From an uncultured Acidimicrobiaceae bacterium (GTDB taxonomy: Bacteria; Actinomycetota; Acidimicrobiia; Acidimicrobiales; Bog-793), in assembly GCA_903907185.1 (NCBI GenBank), contig CAIVND010000034.1:1-21022 (forward strand): DNA of 21,022 bases. The letters are read 5' to 3'. A program made the position numbers and the translations under genes. Of the stretch, positions 7,805 to 15,103 are shown piece after piece. The notes beneath the pieces were generated by a model. It searched no databases and was not told where the DNA came from. It saw only the letters and a list, made by a program, of their open reading frames with translations. Positions within the stretch are counted from its first letter, which is position 1. Every line of letters starts with the position of its first letter.

Positions 7805-9619
7805 ATGTCCGAATCGATGAGCGATCGAGCCGAGCTCGATCCGCCCTCGCGCATCCAAGCAAACTCTGCACCCGAGGGTCATCAACACAGGCCCGCTGAA
7901 CAAGACGGCACCGCCGGTTCACCGAGCGCAACTCCGCGTATTGGAGATTCGCGTCCAGCTCCCCATCTTGTCGACGGAGTAGCTCCGACCAACTCCTCCG
8001 GTCAATCGACATCGGGTCAATCAGCTCCAGGTCAATCGCTTGACCCGAACCGTCCACGACGTCGTCGAGGAGGCCGCGGTCGTGGTGGACAAGGACGTCC
8101 CCAAGGCCAACAACGTGAACTCGGCCAAGGATCTGCACCTGGCCAGCCCAGTCCCGGCCGATCAGGCCAGGGCCAGCCATCTCGTGGGGCCCAGGGGCCA
8201 CGCCCACCAAGCAAGATCGATGCACGGTCTCAATCTCCGGCTATTGCGATGGACGATGAGAATGAATCGACGTCGGTCACCGACGAGAGATCAAATGGAC
8301 AGCGTCCGGGCGCGCGCCGCCGTCGCGGTCGTGAGCGCAACGGTCGGCCGATCGGTCGCTATCTGATGTGCGTTCACGTCGAGCAAGAGGTCACCCAGAT
8401 CGCCGTACTTGAGGGACGTTCGCTCATCGAACACCACGTCGCCCGAGCGACCGATGGAGAGAATCAGATCGACGGAAATGTCTATCTTGGTCGAGTAAAG
8501 AATGTCCTTCCCGGAATGGAGGCGGCATTCATCGACATCGGTACGCCAAAGAACGCCGTGCTCTATTGGGGCGACATCGCAGCGCATGGAGAAGAGACCG
8601 AAGAAGATGGCGAGAACGTCAAACGGATCGAGCAGCTGCTGCGACCCGGCCAGACGGTGATCTGCCAGGTGACAAAGAACCCAATCGGTCTTAAGGGCGC
8701 CCGTCTCACTGAAGAGGTCTCACTTCCTGGGCGTTTCGTCGTTCTTGTTCCCAATAGCGATGTCTCAGGAATCTCAAAGCGACTCGATGACTCTGAACGC
8801 CGCCGCCTGCGGAAGCTTCTTGACGAACTGCGCCCTGCCGGCCATGGCATCATCGTCCGCACGGCAGCCGAGGGCGTAAACGAGGATGATCTTCGCAGAG
8901 ACGTCGAACAGCTCCTTGCAAAGTGGAATGAGATCGAGGCGGTGGCCAAACGTTCGAATGCACCTGCGCTGCTTTACTCTGAGCCGCTTCTTGCGCTACG
9001 AGCGATCCGCGAGGAGCTCACTGAGGAGTATCGAGGTGTCATCATCGACGATCCCGATCTCTTTGAGCTGGTGCGTACCTACGTAGCGGATATCAATCCC
9101 GCACTCGCAGATCGGGTGGAGTACTACGACCTTGCTACCGAACCCCTACCGATCTTTGAGCGACACCACGTGCATGAGCAGCTGCATAAGGCTCTTGATC
9201 GCAAGGTCTGGCTGTCATCGGGTGGTTCGTTGATCATCGAGCGCACCGAGGCACTGACCGTGATCGATGTGAACACCGGAAAGAACGTTGGCTCGTCAAA
9301 CCTCGAGGAGACCGTCTTTCGGAATAACTTGGAGGCAGCCGAGGAGATCGCCCGCCAACTCCGACTGCGTGACATCGGTGGAATCATTGTGATCGACTTC
9401 ATCGACATGGAGATCAAAGCGAACCGTCAAGAGGTTTTGGGAACCCTGAGAGGCGCTCTCAGCCGGGACAAGACCCCGACCCAGTGTTTTGATATCTCCG
9501 AGCTAGGCCTTGTCGAGATGACGAGAAAGCGAATCGGCGTTGGCCTCGTGGAGTCACTCTCTGATGCCTGTCCGGTCTGCGAGGGACGCGGCCTCGTCTT
9601 TTCCACCAGCCCCGCCTAG
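7805..9619 (+). CDS. rne: Ribonuclease E/G family endoribonuclease
   Basis: RNase E/G makes single-strand cuts in mRNA and in rRNA/tRNA precursors, preferring 5'-monophosphate ends. From ATG 7805 (GGGA 8 bp upstream) the protein has 604 residues. Residues 1-185 are disordered, rich in Pro, Gln, Gly and Arg with GQS repeats and basic blocks (RPRRRRGGRGRGG). Then come the S1-containing region (DGNVYLGRVKNVLPGMEAAF, about 223-242), RTAAEGV (352-358), the catalytic-site Asp488 of IDVNTGK and Asp531 of IDFIDM, and the Zn-link CPVC (589-592). The protein ends 12 residues later, so there is no C-terminal scaffold: the disordered arm is N-terminal, as in several actinobacterial RNase E proteins. The start is uncertain because the frame is open upstream. 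Confidence 0.93.
   Translation: MSESMSDRAELDPPSRIQANSAPEGHQHRPAEQDGTAGSPSATPRIGDSRPAPHLVDGVAPTNSSGQSTSGQSAPGQSLDPNRPRRRRGGRGRGGQGRPQGQQRELGQGSAPGQPSPGRSGQGQPSRGAQGPRPPSKIDARSQSPAIAMDDENESTSVTDERSNGQRPGARRRRGRERNGRPIGRYLMCVHVEQEVTQIAVLEGRSLIEHHVARATDGENQIDGNVYLGRVKNVLPGMEAAFIDIGTPKNAVLYWGDIAAHGEETEEDGENVKRIEQLLRPGQTVICQVTKNPIGLKGARLTEEVSLPGRFVVLVPNSDVSGISKRLDDSERRRLRKLLDELRPAGHGIIVRTAAEGVNEDDLRRDVEQLLAKWNEIEAVAKRSNAPALLYSEPLLALRAIREELTEEYRGVIIDDPDLFELVRTYVADINPALADRVEYYDLATEPLPIFERHHVHEQLHKALDRKVWLSSGGSLIIERTEALTVIDVNTGKNVGSSNLEETVFRNNLEAAEEIARQLRLRDIGGIIVIDFIDMEIKANRQEVLGTLRGALSRDKTPTQCFDISELGLVEMTRKRIGVGLVESLSDACPVCEGRGLVFSTSPA
8000..8044 (+). repeat. Three 15-bp tandem repeats inside rne
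   Basis: GGTCAATC recurs at 8000, 8015 and 8030, giving three exact 15-bp periods. They encode GQS-TS, GQS-AP and GQS-LD in the disordered arm of RNase E. Such in-frame repeats can change copy number by slippage and thus the length of the arm. Confidence 0.75.
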
Positions 9620-9646
9620 GCGAAAACACGACCGGTAATCCGTTGG

Positions 9647-9652
9647 TAGACT
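9647..9652 (+). promoter_or_regulatory. Candidate -10 box of a leaderless rplU promoter
   Basis: TAGACT fits the TANNNT pattern of actinobacterial -10 elements and lies 9 bp before the rplU ATG. The sequence between them contains no Shine-Dalgarno motif. In actinobacteria this spacing is typical of leaderless transcripts whose first base is at or next to the start codon. No good -35 hexamer is visible. Confidence 0.45.
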
Positions 9653-9661
9653 CTTCGGACT

Positions 9662-9982
9662 ATGTATGCCGTGATCTCAGCAGGTGGAAAGCAAGAGCGC
9701 GTCGAAGTTGGACAGCGCATCGAGGTGGAGCTGCTTGCAGCCGCAATGGGTGACGAGGTGAACTTTGACTCCGTGCTCTTCGTCGATGAGGCCAATATCC
9801 TCTCGACGCCGTCCGACCTTGCTGGCGTCGTAGTTGCCGGTCGAGTCATAGGCGAGTCCAAGGGTCCAAAGATCAACGGTTTTACCTATAAGGCAAAGGC
9901 TCGTGGCCGACGCCGTTACGGACACCGTCAGCACTACACGACGGTAGAGATCACCGAGATTGCCACGAAGGCAAAGGCGTAG
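9662..9982 (+). CDS. rplU: 50S ribosomal protein L21
   Basis: L21 binds 23S rRNA in the large subunit. The 106 residues match the family. It starts MYAVISAGGKQERVEVGQRI and ends with the basic rRNA-binding region KARGRRRYGHRQHYT followed by a short tail. The ATG has no ribosome binding site but has a TAGACT box 9 bp upstream, so it may be translated from a leaderless mRNA. rpmA follows after 9 bp, its Shine-Dalgarno sequence overlapping the rplU stop codon, the usual L21-L27-Obg gene order. Confidence 0.96.
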   Translation: MYAVISAGGKQERVEVGQRIEVELLAAAMGDEVNFDSVLFVDEANILSTPSDLAGVVVAGRVIGESKGPKINGFTYKAKARGRRRYGHRQHYTTVEITEIATKAKA

Positions 9983-9991
9983 GAGGAAGAG

Positions 9992-10249
9992 ATGTCAAAG
10001 ACTAAGGGTGGCGGTTCGACGCGAAACGGTCGCGATTCAAACGCGCAACGTCTTGGCGTCAAGGCCTCTGATGGCATGGTGGTAACAGCAGGTTCGATCA
10101 TCGTTCGTCAGCGCGGCACTCGTTTTCACCCCGGACTCAACGTCCGTCGCGCCGGCGATGACTCGCTCTTTGCAACCTCACCTGGCAAGGTGCACTTTGG
10201 CGAGAAGCGGGGCCGTCGTCAGATCGATGTCCTCCCACTCGAGGCTTAG
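9992..10249 (+). CDS. rpmA: 50S ribosomal protein L27
   Basis: L27 reaches the peptidyl-transferase centre with its N-terminal arm. The 85 residues contain the hallmark KGGGSTRNGRDSNAQRLGVK, then VVTAGSIIVRQRGTRFHPG and GDDSLFAT. The N-terminus MSKTKGGG has no cleavable Firmicutes-type extension. A very strong AGGAGG (9981-9986) with a 5-bp spacer sets the start and overlaps the rplU stop codon, coupling the two genes. The C-terminus (GRRQIDVLPLEA) is a few residues longer than in many homologues. Confidence 0.97.
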   Translation: MSKTKGGGSTRNGRDSNAQRLGVKASDGMVVTAGSIIVRQRGTRFHPGLNVRRAGDDSLFATSPGKVHFGEKRGRRQIDVLPLEA

Positions 10250-10262
10250 GCACTTTCCCGAA

Positions 10263-10310
10263 GTTTCGTAGTGTGATGGTGCACTGCGCACTGTTTCCGT
10301 AGTGATGATT
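10263..10310 (+). repeat. Imperfect direct repeat between rpmA and obgE
   Basis: GTTTC-GTAGTG occurs at 10263-10273 and, with one extra C, at 10293-10304, about 30 bp apart; ATGRT-like bases follow both copies. A short GTGC/GCAC inverted repeat sits between them (10279-10291). Together with a -10-like TAACAT at 10335-10340 this could be an operator/promoter for obgE, but the repeat is short and may be chance. Confidence 0.3.
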
Positions 10311-10362
10311 GGGCTGCAGATCTCCGCATCCGTCTAACATCACCTTTTGAGCCGAGGACGTC

Positions 10363-11631
10363 ATGGCAAGCTTCATCGATGAGGCGCAGGTCCACGTAAA
10401 GGCCGGTGATGGAGGAGCAGGCTCTGTTGCCTTCCGACGAGAGGCACACGTCTCTCGTGGGGGACCTGACGGGGGCGATGGCGGCGATGGCGGCGACGTC
10501 ATCCTCGAGGCTTCCACCAATGTTGTCTCGCTTCTGGGATTTCGAGACCATCCGCATCGTCGTGCCGAGAATGGCGTCCATGGATCGGGTGGCAAGCGGT
10601 TTGGTCGCGGCGGCGAGCCCATCGTTGTTCTCGTACCCGAGGGGACGGTCGTGCACACCCTTGATGGAGCGGTGCTCGCTGATCTGCCTCTAGCGGGCGA
10701 CCGTCTCCTTGCCGCAGCGGGCGGACGCGGCGGAAGGGGTAACGCACGTTTTCTCACCAACCGACTTCGCGCTCCAGCCTTTGCAGAACAGGGTGAGATC
10801 GGCGAGGAACGTTGGCTGAACCTCGAGCTCAAATTGCTCGCCGATGTGGCGCTCGTTGGGTTTCCAAACGTCGGAAAGTCCACGTTGATCTCTCGGATCT
10901 CAGCCGCCAAACCAAAGATCGCTGACTATCCGTTCACGACCCTTGAGCCGCACCTTGGCGTCGTGCGCGTTGGCGGTCGAGGCACCAACGGCGCGGAGTA
11001 CACGGTGGCAGATATCCCCGGCCTGATTGAGGGTGCAAGCGATGGGAAGGGCCTTGGATTCCAATTCCTTCGACACATCGAGCGTGCTCGTGCGCTTGTC
11101 ATACTCGCGGATCTCGATCCACTGGCTGAGCGACCTCCCGAGGCCCAGGTTGAAGTTCTGCTCAGCGAACTGGGAAAGTACCGCCCCGAGCTGCTTGAAC
11201 GGCCGAGACTGATCGTTGGATCGCGAGTGGACCTTGCCGGTGATGATGCGCCAGATCTCAAGAGCTATGGCGGTGATATGGAGATCTCCGCAGTCGTTGG
11301 TACCGGGCTTGATGAGCTGACTCTCCGCCTTGCAACGATCGTGGCACAGGTCCGCCTCGTGCGACCCTCACGTTCCACCGCACCCGTTCTTCACCGTCCC
11401 GCAGCTGAAGGATTTTCGATTGAGCGCGTCAATGAGACCTTCGTGGTCACCGGACGAGACGCCGTGAGAGCGGTAGCGCTCTCCGATCTCACCGATGCCG
11501 ATGCACTGAACTACATTCACCGTCGATTAAAGCGACTTGGTGTCGACAAAGCACTTGCCCGGGCTGGCGCGCACAGTGGTGATCCGGTGATGATCGGCGA
11601 CCTCAGCTTCACCTACGAACCAGAGGACTGA
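10363..11631 (+). CDS. obgE: Obg family GTPase (ribosome assembly and stress control)
   Basis: Obg is an essential GTPase that binds the 50S subunit during late assembly and senses guanine nucleotides. The 422 residues show the glycine-rich Obg fold (1-158, with GGPDGGDGGDGGDV), the G domain and a C-terminal OCT domain (about 345-420). G motifs are G1 GFPNVGKST (166-174), G2 FTTLEPHLG, G3 DIPGLIEGAS (217-226) and G5 SA (309-310). G4 reads SRVD (287-290) instead of the usual NKxD, which is odd because Asn and Lys help read the guanine base. The start ATG has GAGGA 4 bp upstream. The gene follows rpmA as in most bacteria, with 113 bp between. Confidence 0.95.
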   Translation: MASFIDEAQVHVKAGDGGAGSVAFRREAHVSRGGPDGGDGGDGGDVILEASTNVVSLLGFRDHPHRRAENGVHGSGGKRFGRGGEPIVVLVPEGTVVHTLDGAVLADLPLAGDRLLAAAGGRGGRGNARFLTNRLRAPAFAEQGEIGEERWLNLELKLLADVALVGFPNVGKSTLISRISAAKPKIADYPFTTLEPHLGVVRVGGRGTNGAEYTVADIPGLIEGASDGKGLGFQFLRHIERARALVILADLDPLAERPPEAQVEVLLSELGKYRPELLERPRLIVGSRVDLAGDDAPDLKSYGGDMEISAVVGTGLDELTLRLATIVAQVRLVRPSRSTAPVLHRPAAEGFSIERVNETFVVTGRDAVRAVALSDLTDADALNYIHRRLKRLGVDKALARAGAHSGDPVMIGDLSFTYEPED

Positions 11632-11674
11632 TCGAGCTCGGACCCAAGGTCAACTCCGACCTGAGTTTGTCACC

Positions 11675-11689
11675 ATTGCCAAGGGCAAT
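11675..11689 (+). other. Small hairpin between obgE and proB
   Basis: ATTGCC and GGCAAT form a perfect 6-bp inverted repeat around an AAG loop, followed by TGTGCTCCTCCTCT. It overlaps a -35-like TTGCCA (11676-11681) and sits 43 bp after obgE. It could be a weak terminator for obgE or an operator for proB; the stem is short and no T run follows. Confidence 0.35.
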
Positions 11690-11758
11690 TGTGCTCCTCC
11701 TCTATGGTTGAGAGGTGAGAGTTGCTCGGGTCCTTGGCCAGTTCAGAGGTGGGGAGCG

Positions 11759-12862
11759 ATGATCGTCGTCGTCAAAATTGGCACCTCGTCGGTGACGACC
11801 GCCGAGGGTCTCATTAACGAATCGGTCGTTGTGCAGCTGTGTCGTGATGTCGCGACGCTGCGAGCTGAGGGTCATCAGGTTGTCGTTGTGACCTCCGGTG
11901 CCGTCACCGCTGGGGTTGCAACGTTGAACCTCCCGGGCGGTCGCCCCACGGATTCAACTACCCTCCAGGCGCTCTCCGCGATCGGTCAGCACCGTCTGAT
12001 GCGGGTCTATGACGACGCGCTCGCGAGTGTTGGATTGATCGCTGGACAGGTTCTCCTCGTTGCCCACAACTTTGGTGATCGACGACAGTATCTGTTGGCA
12101 CGCACGACGCTTCTGCGTCTGCTTGAACTCGGTGTAGTACCCGTTGTGAACGAGAACGATGTCGTCGCTGATGATGAGATCCGATTTGGTGACAACGATC
12201 GCATCGCGGCACTTGTTGCAAATCTTCTCGGTGCACAGTTGATGGTGCTCCTCACCGATACCTCTGGACTCTATGACGCCGATCCCCGCTATAGCGCCGA
12301 CGCATCACTTCTCGAGGAGGTGACCGAGATTGATGAGGCACTTGAGGCAATGGCGGGTGGACCCGGTAGTGAGGCAAGTCGCGGTGGAATGGCTTCAAAG
12401 CTTGCTGCAGCACGGATGGCCTCATGGTCAGGAATCCGCGTGGTGATTGCAAAGGCGGACCGACCAGCGGTTCTGGTCGACGCCGTCCATGGCGAAGCAG
12501 GTGTTGGCACCGTGGTCCAAGCTCAGGATCGTCAACTTCCAGCGAGAAAACTCTGGATCGGATTTGCCCTTCCAGCAGTTGGGAAGGTCATGGTCGATGA
12601 GGGGGCACGAAGTGCGCTCGTCGAGCGTGACGCATCACTTTTGACGAAGGGCATAACTAGCTCGAGTGGAGTTTGGGCTGCTGGTGATGCACTCGAGATC
12701 CAAGGCCCAGATGGCAAAACGTTCGCAAAGGGGCTCGCGCGCTATTCCACCGAAGAGTTCGACCAATCACGCCAGCCCCGCACGGGTACCGACGTTCGCG
12801 ATGCGCTGCAGCTGATCCACCGCGATGATCTGGTGATTCTCATTGGAGCCGTTCGCAGCTAG
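11759..12862 (+). CDS. proB: Glutamate 5-kinase
   Basis: ProB phosphorylates glutamate to gamma-glutamyl phosphate, the first step of proline synthesis, and is normally feedback-inhibited by proline. I chose ATG 11759, with AGAGGT and GGGGAG just upstream, giving 367 residues and the normal beginning MIVVVKIGTSSVT. An upstream TTG at 11708 would add 17 unconserved residues. The amino acid kinase domain shows TSGAVTAG, VNENDVVADDEIRFGDNDRIAA and the GGMASKLAAARMA segment. A C-terminal PUA domain follows from about 270. proA follows after 21 bp and uses the product directly. Confidence 0.96.
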   Translation: MIVVVKIGTSSVTTAEGLINESVVVQLCRDVATLRAEGHQVVVVTSGAVTAGVATLNLPGGRPTDSTTLQALSAIGQHRLMRVYDDALASVGLIAGQVLLVAHNFGDRRQYLLARTTLLRLLELGVVPVVNENDVVADDEIRFGDNDRIAALVANLLGAQLMVLLTDTSGLYDADPRYSADASLLEEVTEIDEALEAMAGGPGSEASRGGMASKLAAARMASWSGIRVVIAKADRPAVLVDAVHGEAGVGTVVQAQDRQLPARKLWIGFALPAVGKVMVDEGARSALVERDASLLTKGITSSSGVWAAGDALEIQGPDGKTFAKGLARYSTEEFDQSRQPRTGTDVRDALQLIHRDDLVILIGAVRS

Positions 12863-12883
12863 GGGTAATGCCGGGAGATCGGG

Positions 12884-14176
12884 ATGCTTGGCGGTAATTT
12901 TTCGGTTTCGGCCTTGCTACTCTTGCTTATGGGATCTGTTGGACTTCAAGAGCTCGGAGAGCGCGCCCGCGAGGCGAGTCGCCTGCTTGCCAGCGCCTCT
13001 CGCAGGGCGAAAGATGACGCTCTCACTCTGAGCGCGGAGGCGCTTGTTCGTCACAGTGAGGCGATCTTGGCGGCGAACGCAGCCGACATCAAACGTGCTG
13101 TTGCTGAGGATGTCAGCGAGACGGTGATCGACCGACTCCGCCTCGACGCTGGCCGAATCGCCTCGATGGCCGACGGACTTCGTTCCGTGGCTTTCCTCGA
13201 CGATCCAGTCGGTGAGGTCACCGATGGATCGGTTCGACCCAATGGACTGCACGTTCGACGAGTTCGTGTTCCCTTTGGTGTCGTTGGCATCATCTATGAG
13301 AACCGGCCCAATGTGACCTCAGATGCAGCGGGTCTGTGCTTGAAATCGGGGAATGCCGTTTTATTGCGTGGATCGGCCGGTGCGATTGAATCGAACCGAG
13401 CAGTCGTAGCCGCGCTGCGAGAGGGGATCGTTGCTGGTGGACTTCCGGCGGACTCCGTGCTTCTTGTTGAGGATGTTCGCCACGAAACCGTCGATGAGTT
13501 TGTCCGATTGCGGGGACTCATCGATCTGCTCATCCCTCGAGGGGGACCATCGCTCATTGCGATGGTGCGCGAGCGGGCGACCGTACCATTCATTATCGAT
13601 GGAGATGGAAACTGTCATATTTACGTTGATGCAAGTGCCGATCTCGATATGGCCGAGCGCATCGTTGTGAATGCAAAGATCCAACGTCCAAGTGTCTGTA
13701 ATGCAATGGAGACGCTCCTCGTCCATCGAGAGATCGCCGAAGTGCTTCTTCGTCGTCTCGATCGATCATTGAGTTCGGTCGCCCTCTTTGGAGATGAGTC
13801 CACGTGCAAGATCATTTCGCGCGCGGAGCCGGCAACCGAGGATGACTACGCCCAAGAGTTTCTCGATCTGCGACTCGCAGTTGCTGTTGTCGACAACCTT
13901 GACGAAGCGATGGCACACATCCGGCGATATTCGACCGGACACTCTGAGGCGATTGTGACCTCAGATCTGTCGTCCGCCTCCCGTTTCGTTAATGAGGTCG
14001 ATGCAGCAGCTGTGCTGGTGAACGCCTCGACCCGGTTTGTCGACGGCGGTGAACTCGGTCTCGGCGCGGAGATCGGTATCTCCACGCAGAAGTTGCATGC
14101 CCGAGGACCAATGGGTCTGCGGGAGTTGACCTCGCTCAAATACATCATCGAAGGGACCGGTCAGGTTCGATCATGA
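12884..14176 (+). CDS. proA: Gamma-glutamyl phosphate reductase
   Basis: ProA reduces gamma-glutamyl phosphate with NADPH to glutamate-5-semialdehyde, the second step of proline synthesis. From ATG 12884 (GGGAG with a 6-bp spacer) the protein has 430 residues. The catalytic Cys272 lies in RPSVCNAMETLLVH; FGVVGIIYENRPNVTSDAAG and the C-terminal GLGAEIGISTQKLHARGPMG are also typical. With this start the first ~20 residues include a hydrophobic run (SALLLLLMGSVG) not expected in a soluble enzyme. A second ATG at 12929 would give 415 residues, the usual size, but has no ribosome binding site. The stop overlaps the next start (ATGA). Confidence 0.94.
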   Translation: MLGGNFSVSALLLLLMGSVGLQELGERAREASRLLASASRRAKDDALTLSAEALVRHSEAILAANAADIKRAVAEDVSETVIDRLRLDAGRIASMADGLRSVAFLDDPVGEVTDGSVRPNGLHVRRVRVPFGVVGIIYENRPNVTSDAAGLCLKSGNAVLLRGSAGAIESNRAVVAALREGIVAGGLPADSVLLVEDVRHETVDEFVRLRGLIDLLIPRGGPSLIAMVRERATVPFIIDGDGNCHIYVDASADLDMAERIVVNAKIQRPSVCNAMETLLVHREIAEVLLRRLDRSLSSVALFGDESTCKIISRAEPATEDDYAQEFLDLRLAVAVVDNLDEAMAHIRRYSTGHSEAIVTSDLSSASRFVNEVDAAAVLVNASTRFVDGGELGLGAEIGISTQKLHARGPMGLRELTSLKYIIEGTGQVRS

Positions 14177-15090
14177 GTGAAAACTCGCCGTTCAACGATC
14201 CTGCAAATGTCAAAGAGGCGCTCAGTGGCGTTGGCTATCTCGCAGATGATGAGATCGCAACCGTTGTCTATCTCGCCGAGCGCCTCCAGAAGCCAATCTT
14301 GGTCGAAGGACCAGCGGGAACCGGAAAGACTGAGCTTGCAAAGTCGCTCGCTACAGCGCTCTCATCGCGGCTCATTCGATTGCAGTGTTACGAGGGCCTC
14401 GATGAGTCGAAGGTGCTCTATGAGTGGAACTACCGCAAACAGCTCCTGCGTATCCAGGTCGAACGCAATGAGAAGGAGCTGACGATCGCCGATGACGCCT
14501 CGAACTGGCGGCGGATCGAAGATGACATCTTTTCCGAGGAGTTCCTTCTCGAGCGTCCAGTTCTTGAGGCGATCCGGGCAAAGGATCCGGTCGTTCTGTT
14601 GATCGATGAGGTCGATCGGGTCGAGGTTGAGACCGAGGCGCTACTCCTTGAGGTGCTCTCGGAGTACCAGGTCTCGATTGCAGAACTCGGAACCGTTCGA
14701 GCCACCCAGATCCCGCTCGTTATCTTGACATCAAATGGAACGAGAGAGCTCTCCGAAGCACTCAAGCGTCGGTGCCTTTATCTTTACCTTGACTACCCCT
14801 CCCAAGAGCGAGAGCGGGAGATCGTACTCACCAAGGTGCCAGAGATCGGTGAGCATCTCGCCGACGAGGTTGTTCGCGTTATTTCGATGTTGCGCTCACT
14901 TGATCTCCAAAAGCATCCTTCGATCTCTGAGACACTCGACTGGGCACGAACACTTGTCGTTCTCGGTGTCGAACACCTTGACGCCTCGACAACGGCGACG
15001 ACTCTCAATATTCTGCTGAAGTATCGCGACGATATCGATAAGGCTCAGCGTGAGATCGCACGAGTCTCGCCCGCGCCAGTGATTAACTGA
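14173..15090 (+). CDS. MoxR/CoxD-type AAA+ ATPase
   Basis: MoxR ATPases act with VWA-domain partners as chaperones, often for metal-cofactor insertion. The 305 residues show Walker A GPAGTGKT (46-53), Walker B VLLIDEVD (141-148), sensor-1 Asn188 in LTSNGTREL and the arginine pair LKRRC (199-200), followed by LYLDYPS, a lid region typical of the CoxD branch. The ATG overlaps the proA stop by four bases, so translation is probably coupled. The VWA partner begins 13 bp after the stop. Coupling to proA is unexpected and may simply reflect operon fusion. No carbon monoxide dehydrogenase or other molybdenum hydroxylase gene is in the window, so the client is unknown. Confidence 0.88.
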   Translation: MSENSPFNDPANVKEALSGVGYLADDEIATVVYLAERLQKPILVEGPAGTGKTELAKSLATALSSRLIRLQCYEGLDESKVLYEWNYRKQLLRIQVERNEKELTIADDASNWRRIEDDIFSEEFLLERPVLEAIRAKDPVVLLIDEVDRVEVETEALLLEVLSEYQVSIAELGTVRATQIPLVILTSNGTRELSEALKRRCLYLYLDYPSQEREREIVLTKVPEIGEHLADEVVRVISMLRSLDLQKHPSISETLDWARTLVVLGVEHLDASTTATTLNILLKYRDDIDKAQREIARVSPAPVIN

Positions 15091-15103
15091 CGGGCAGGGT
15101 TTC

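Noticed and set aside
7516..7899. 127-codon + strand frame with a GAAGGG upstream, between mrdA and rne
   Set aside because: Ser/Arg/Thr-rich low-complexity product without recognisable domain, overlaps rne by about 95 bp in another frame; more likely leader sequence.
10137..10910. 257-codon minus-strand frame opposite rpmA and obgE
   Set aside because: Spans two secure genes on the other strand; product is Pro/Ser/Arg low complexity.
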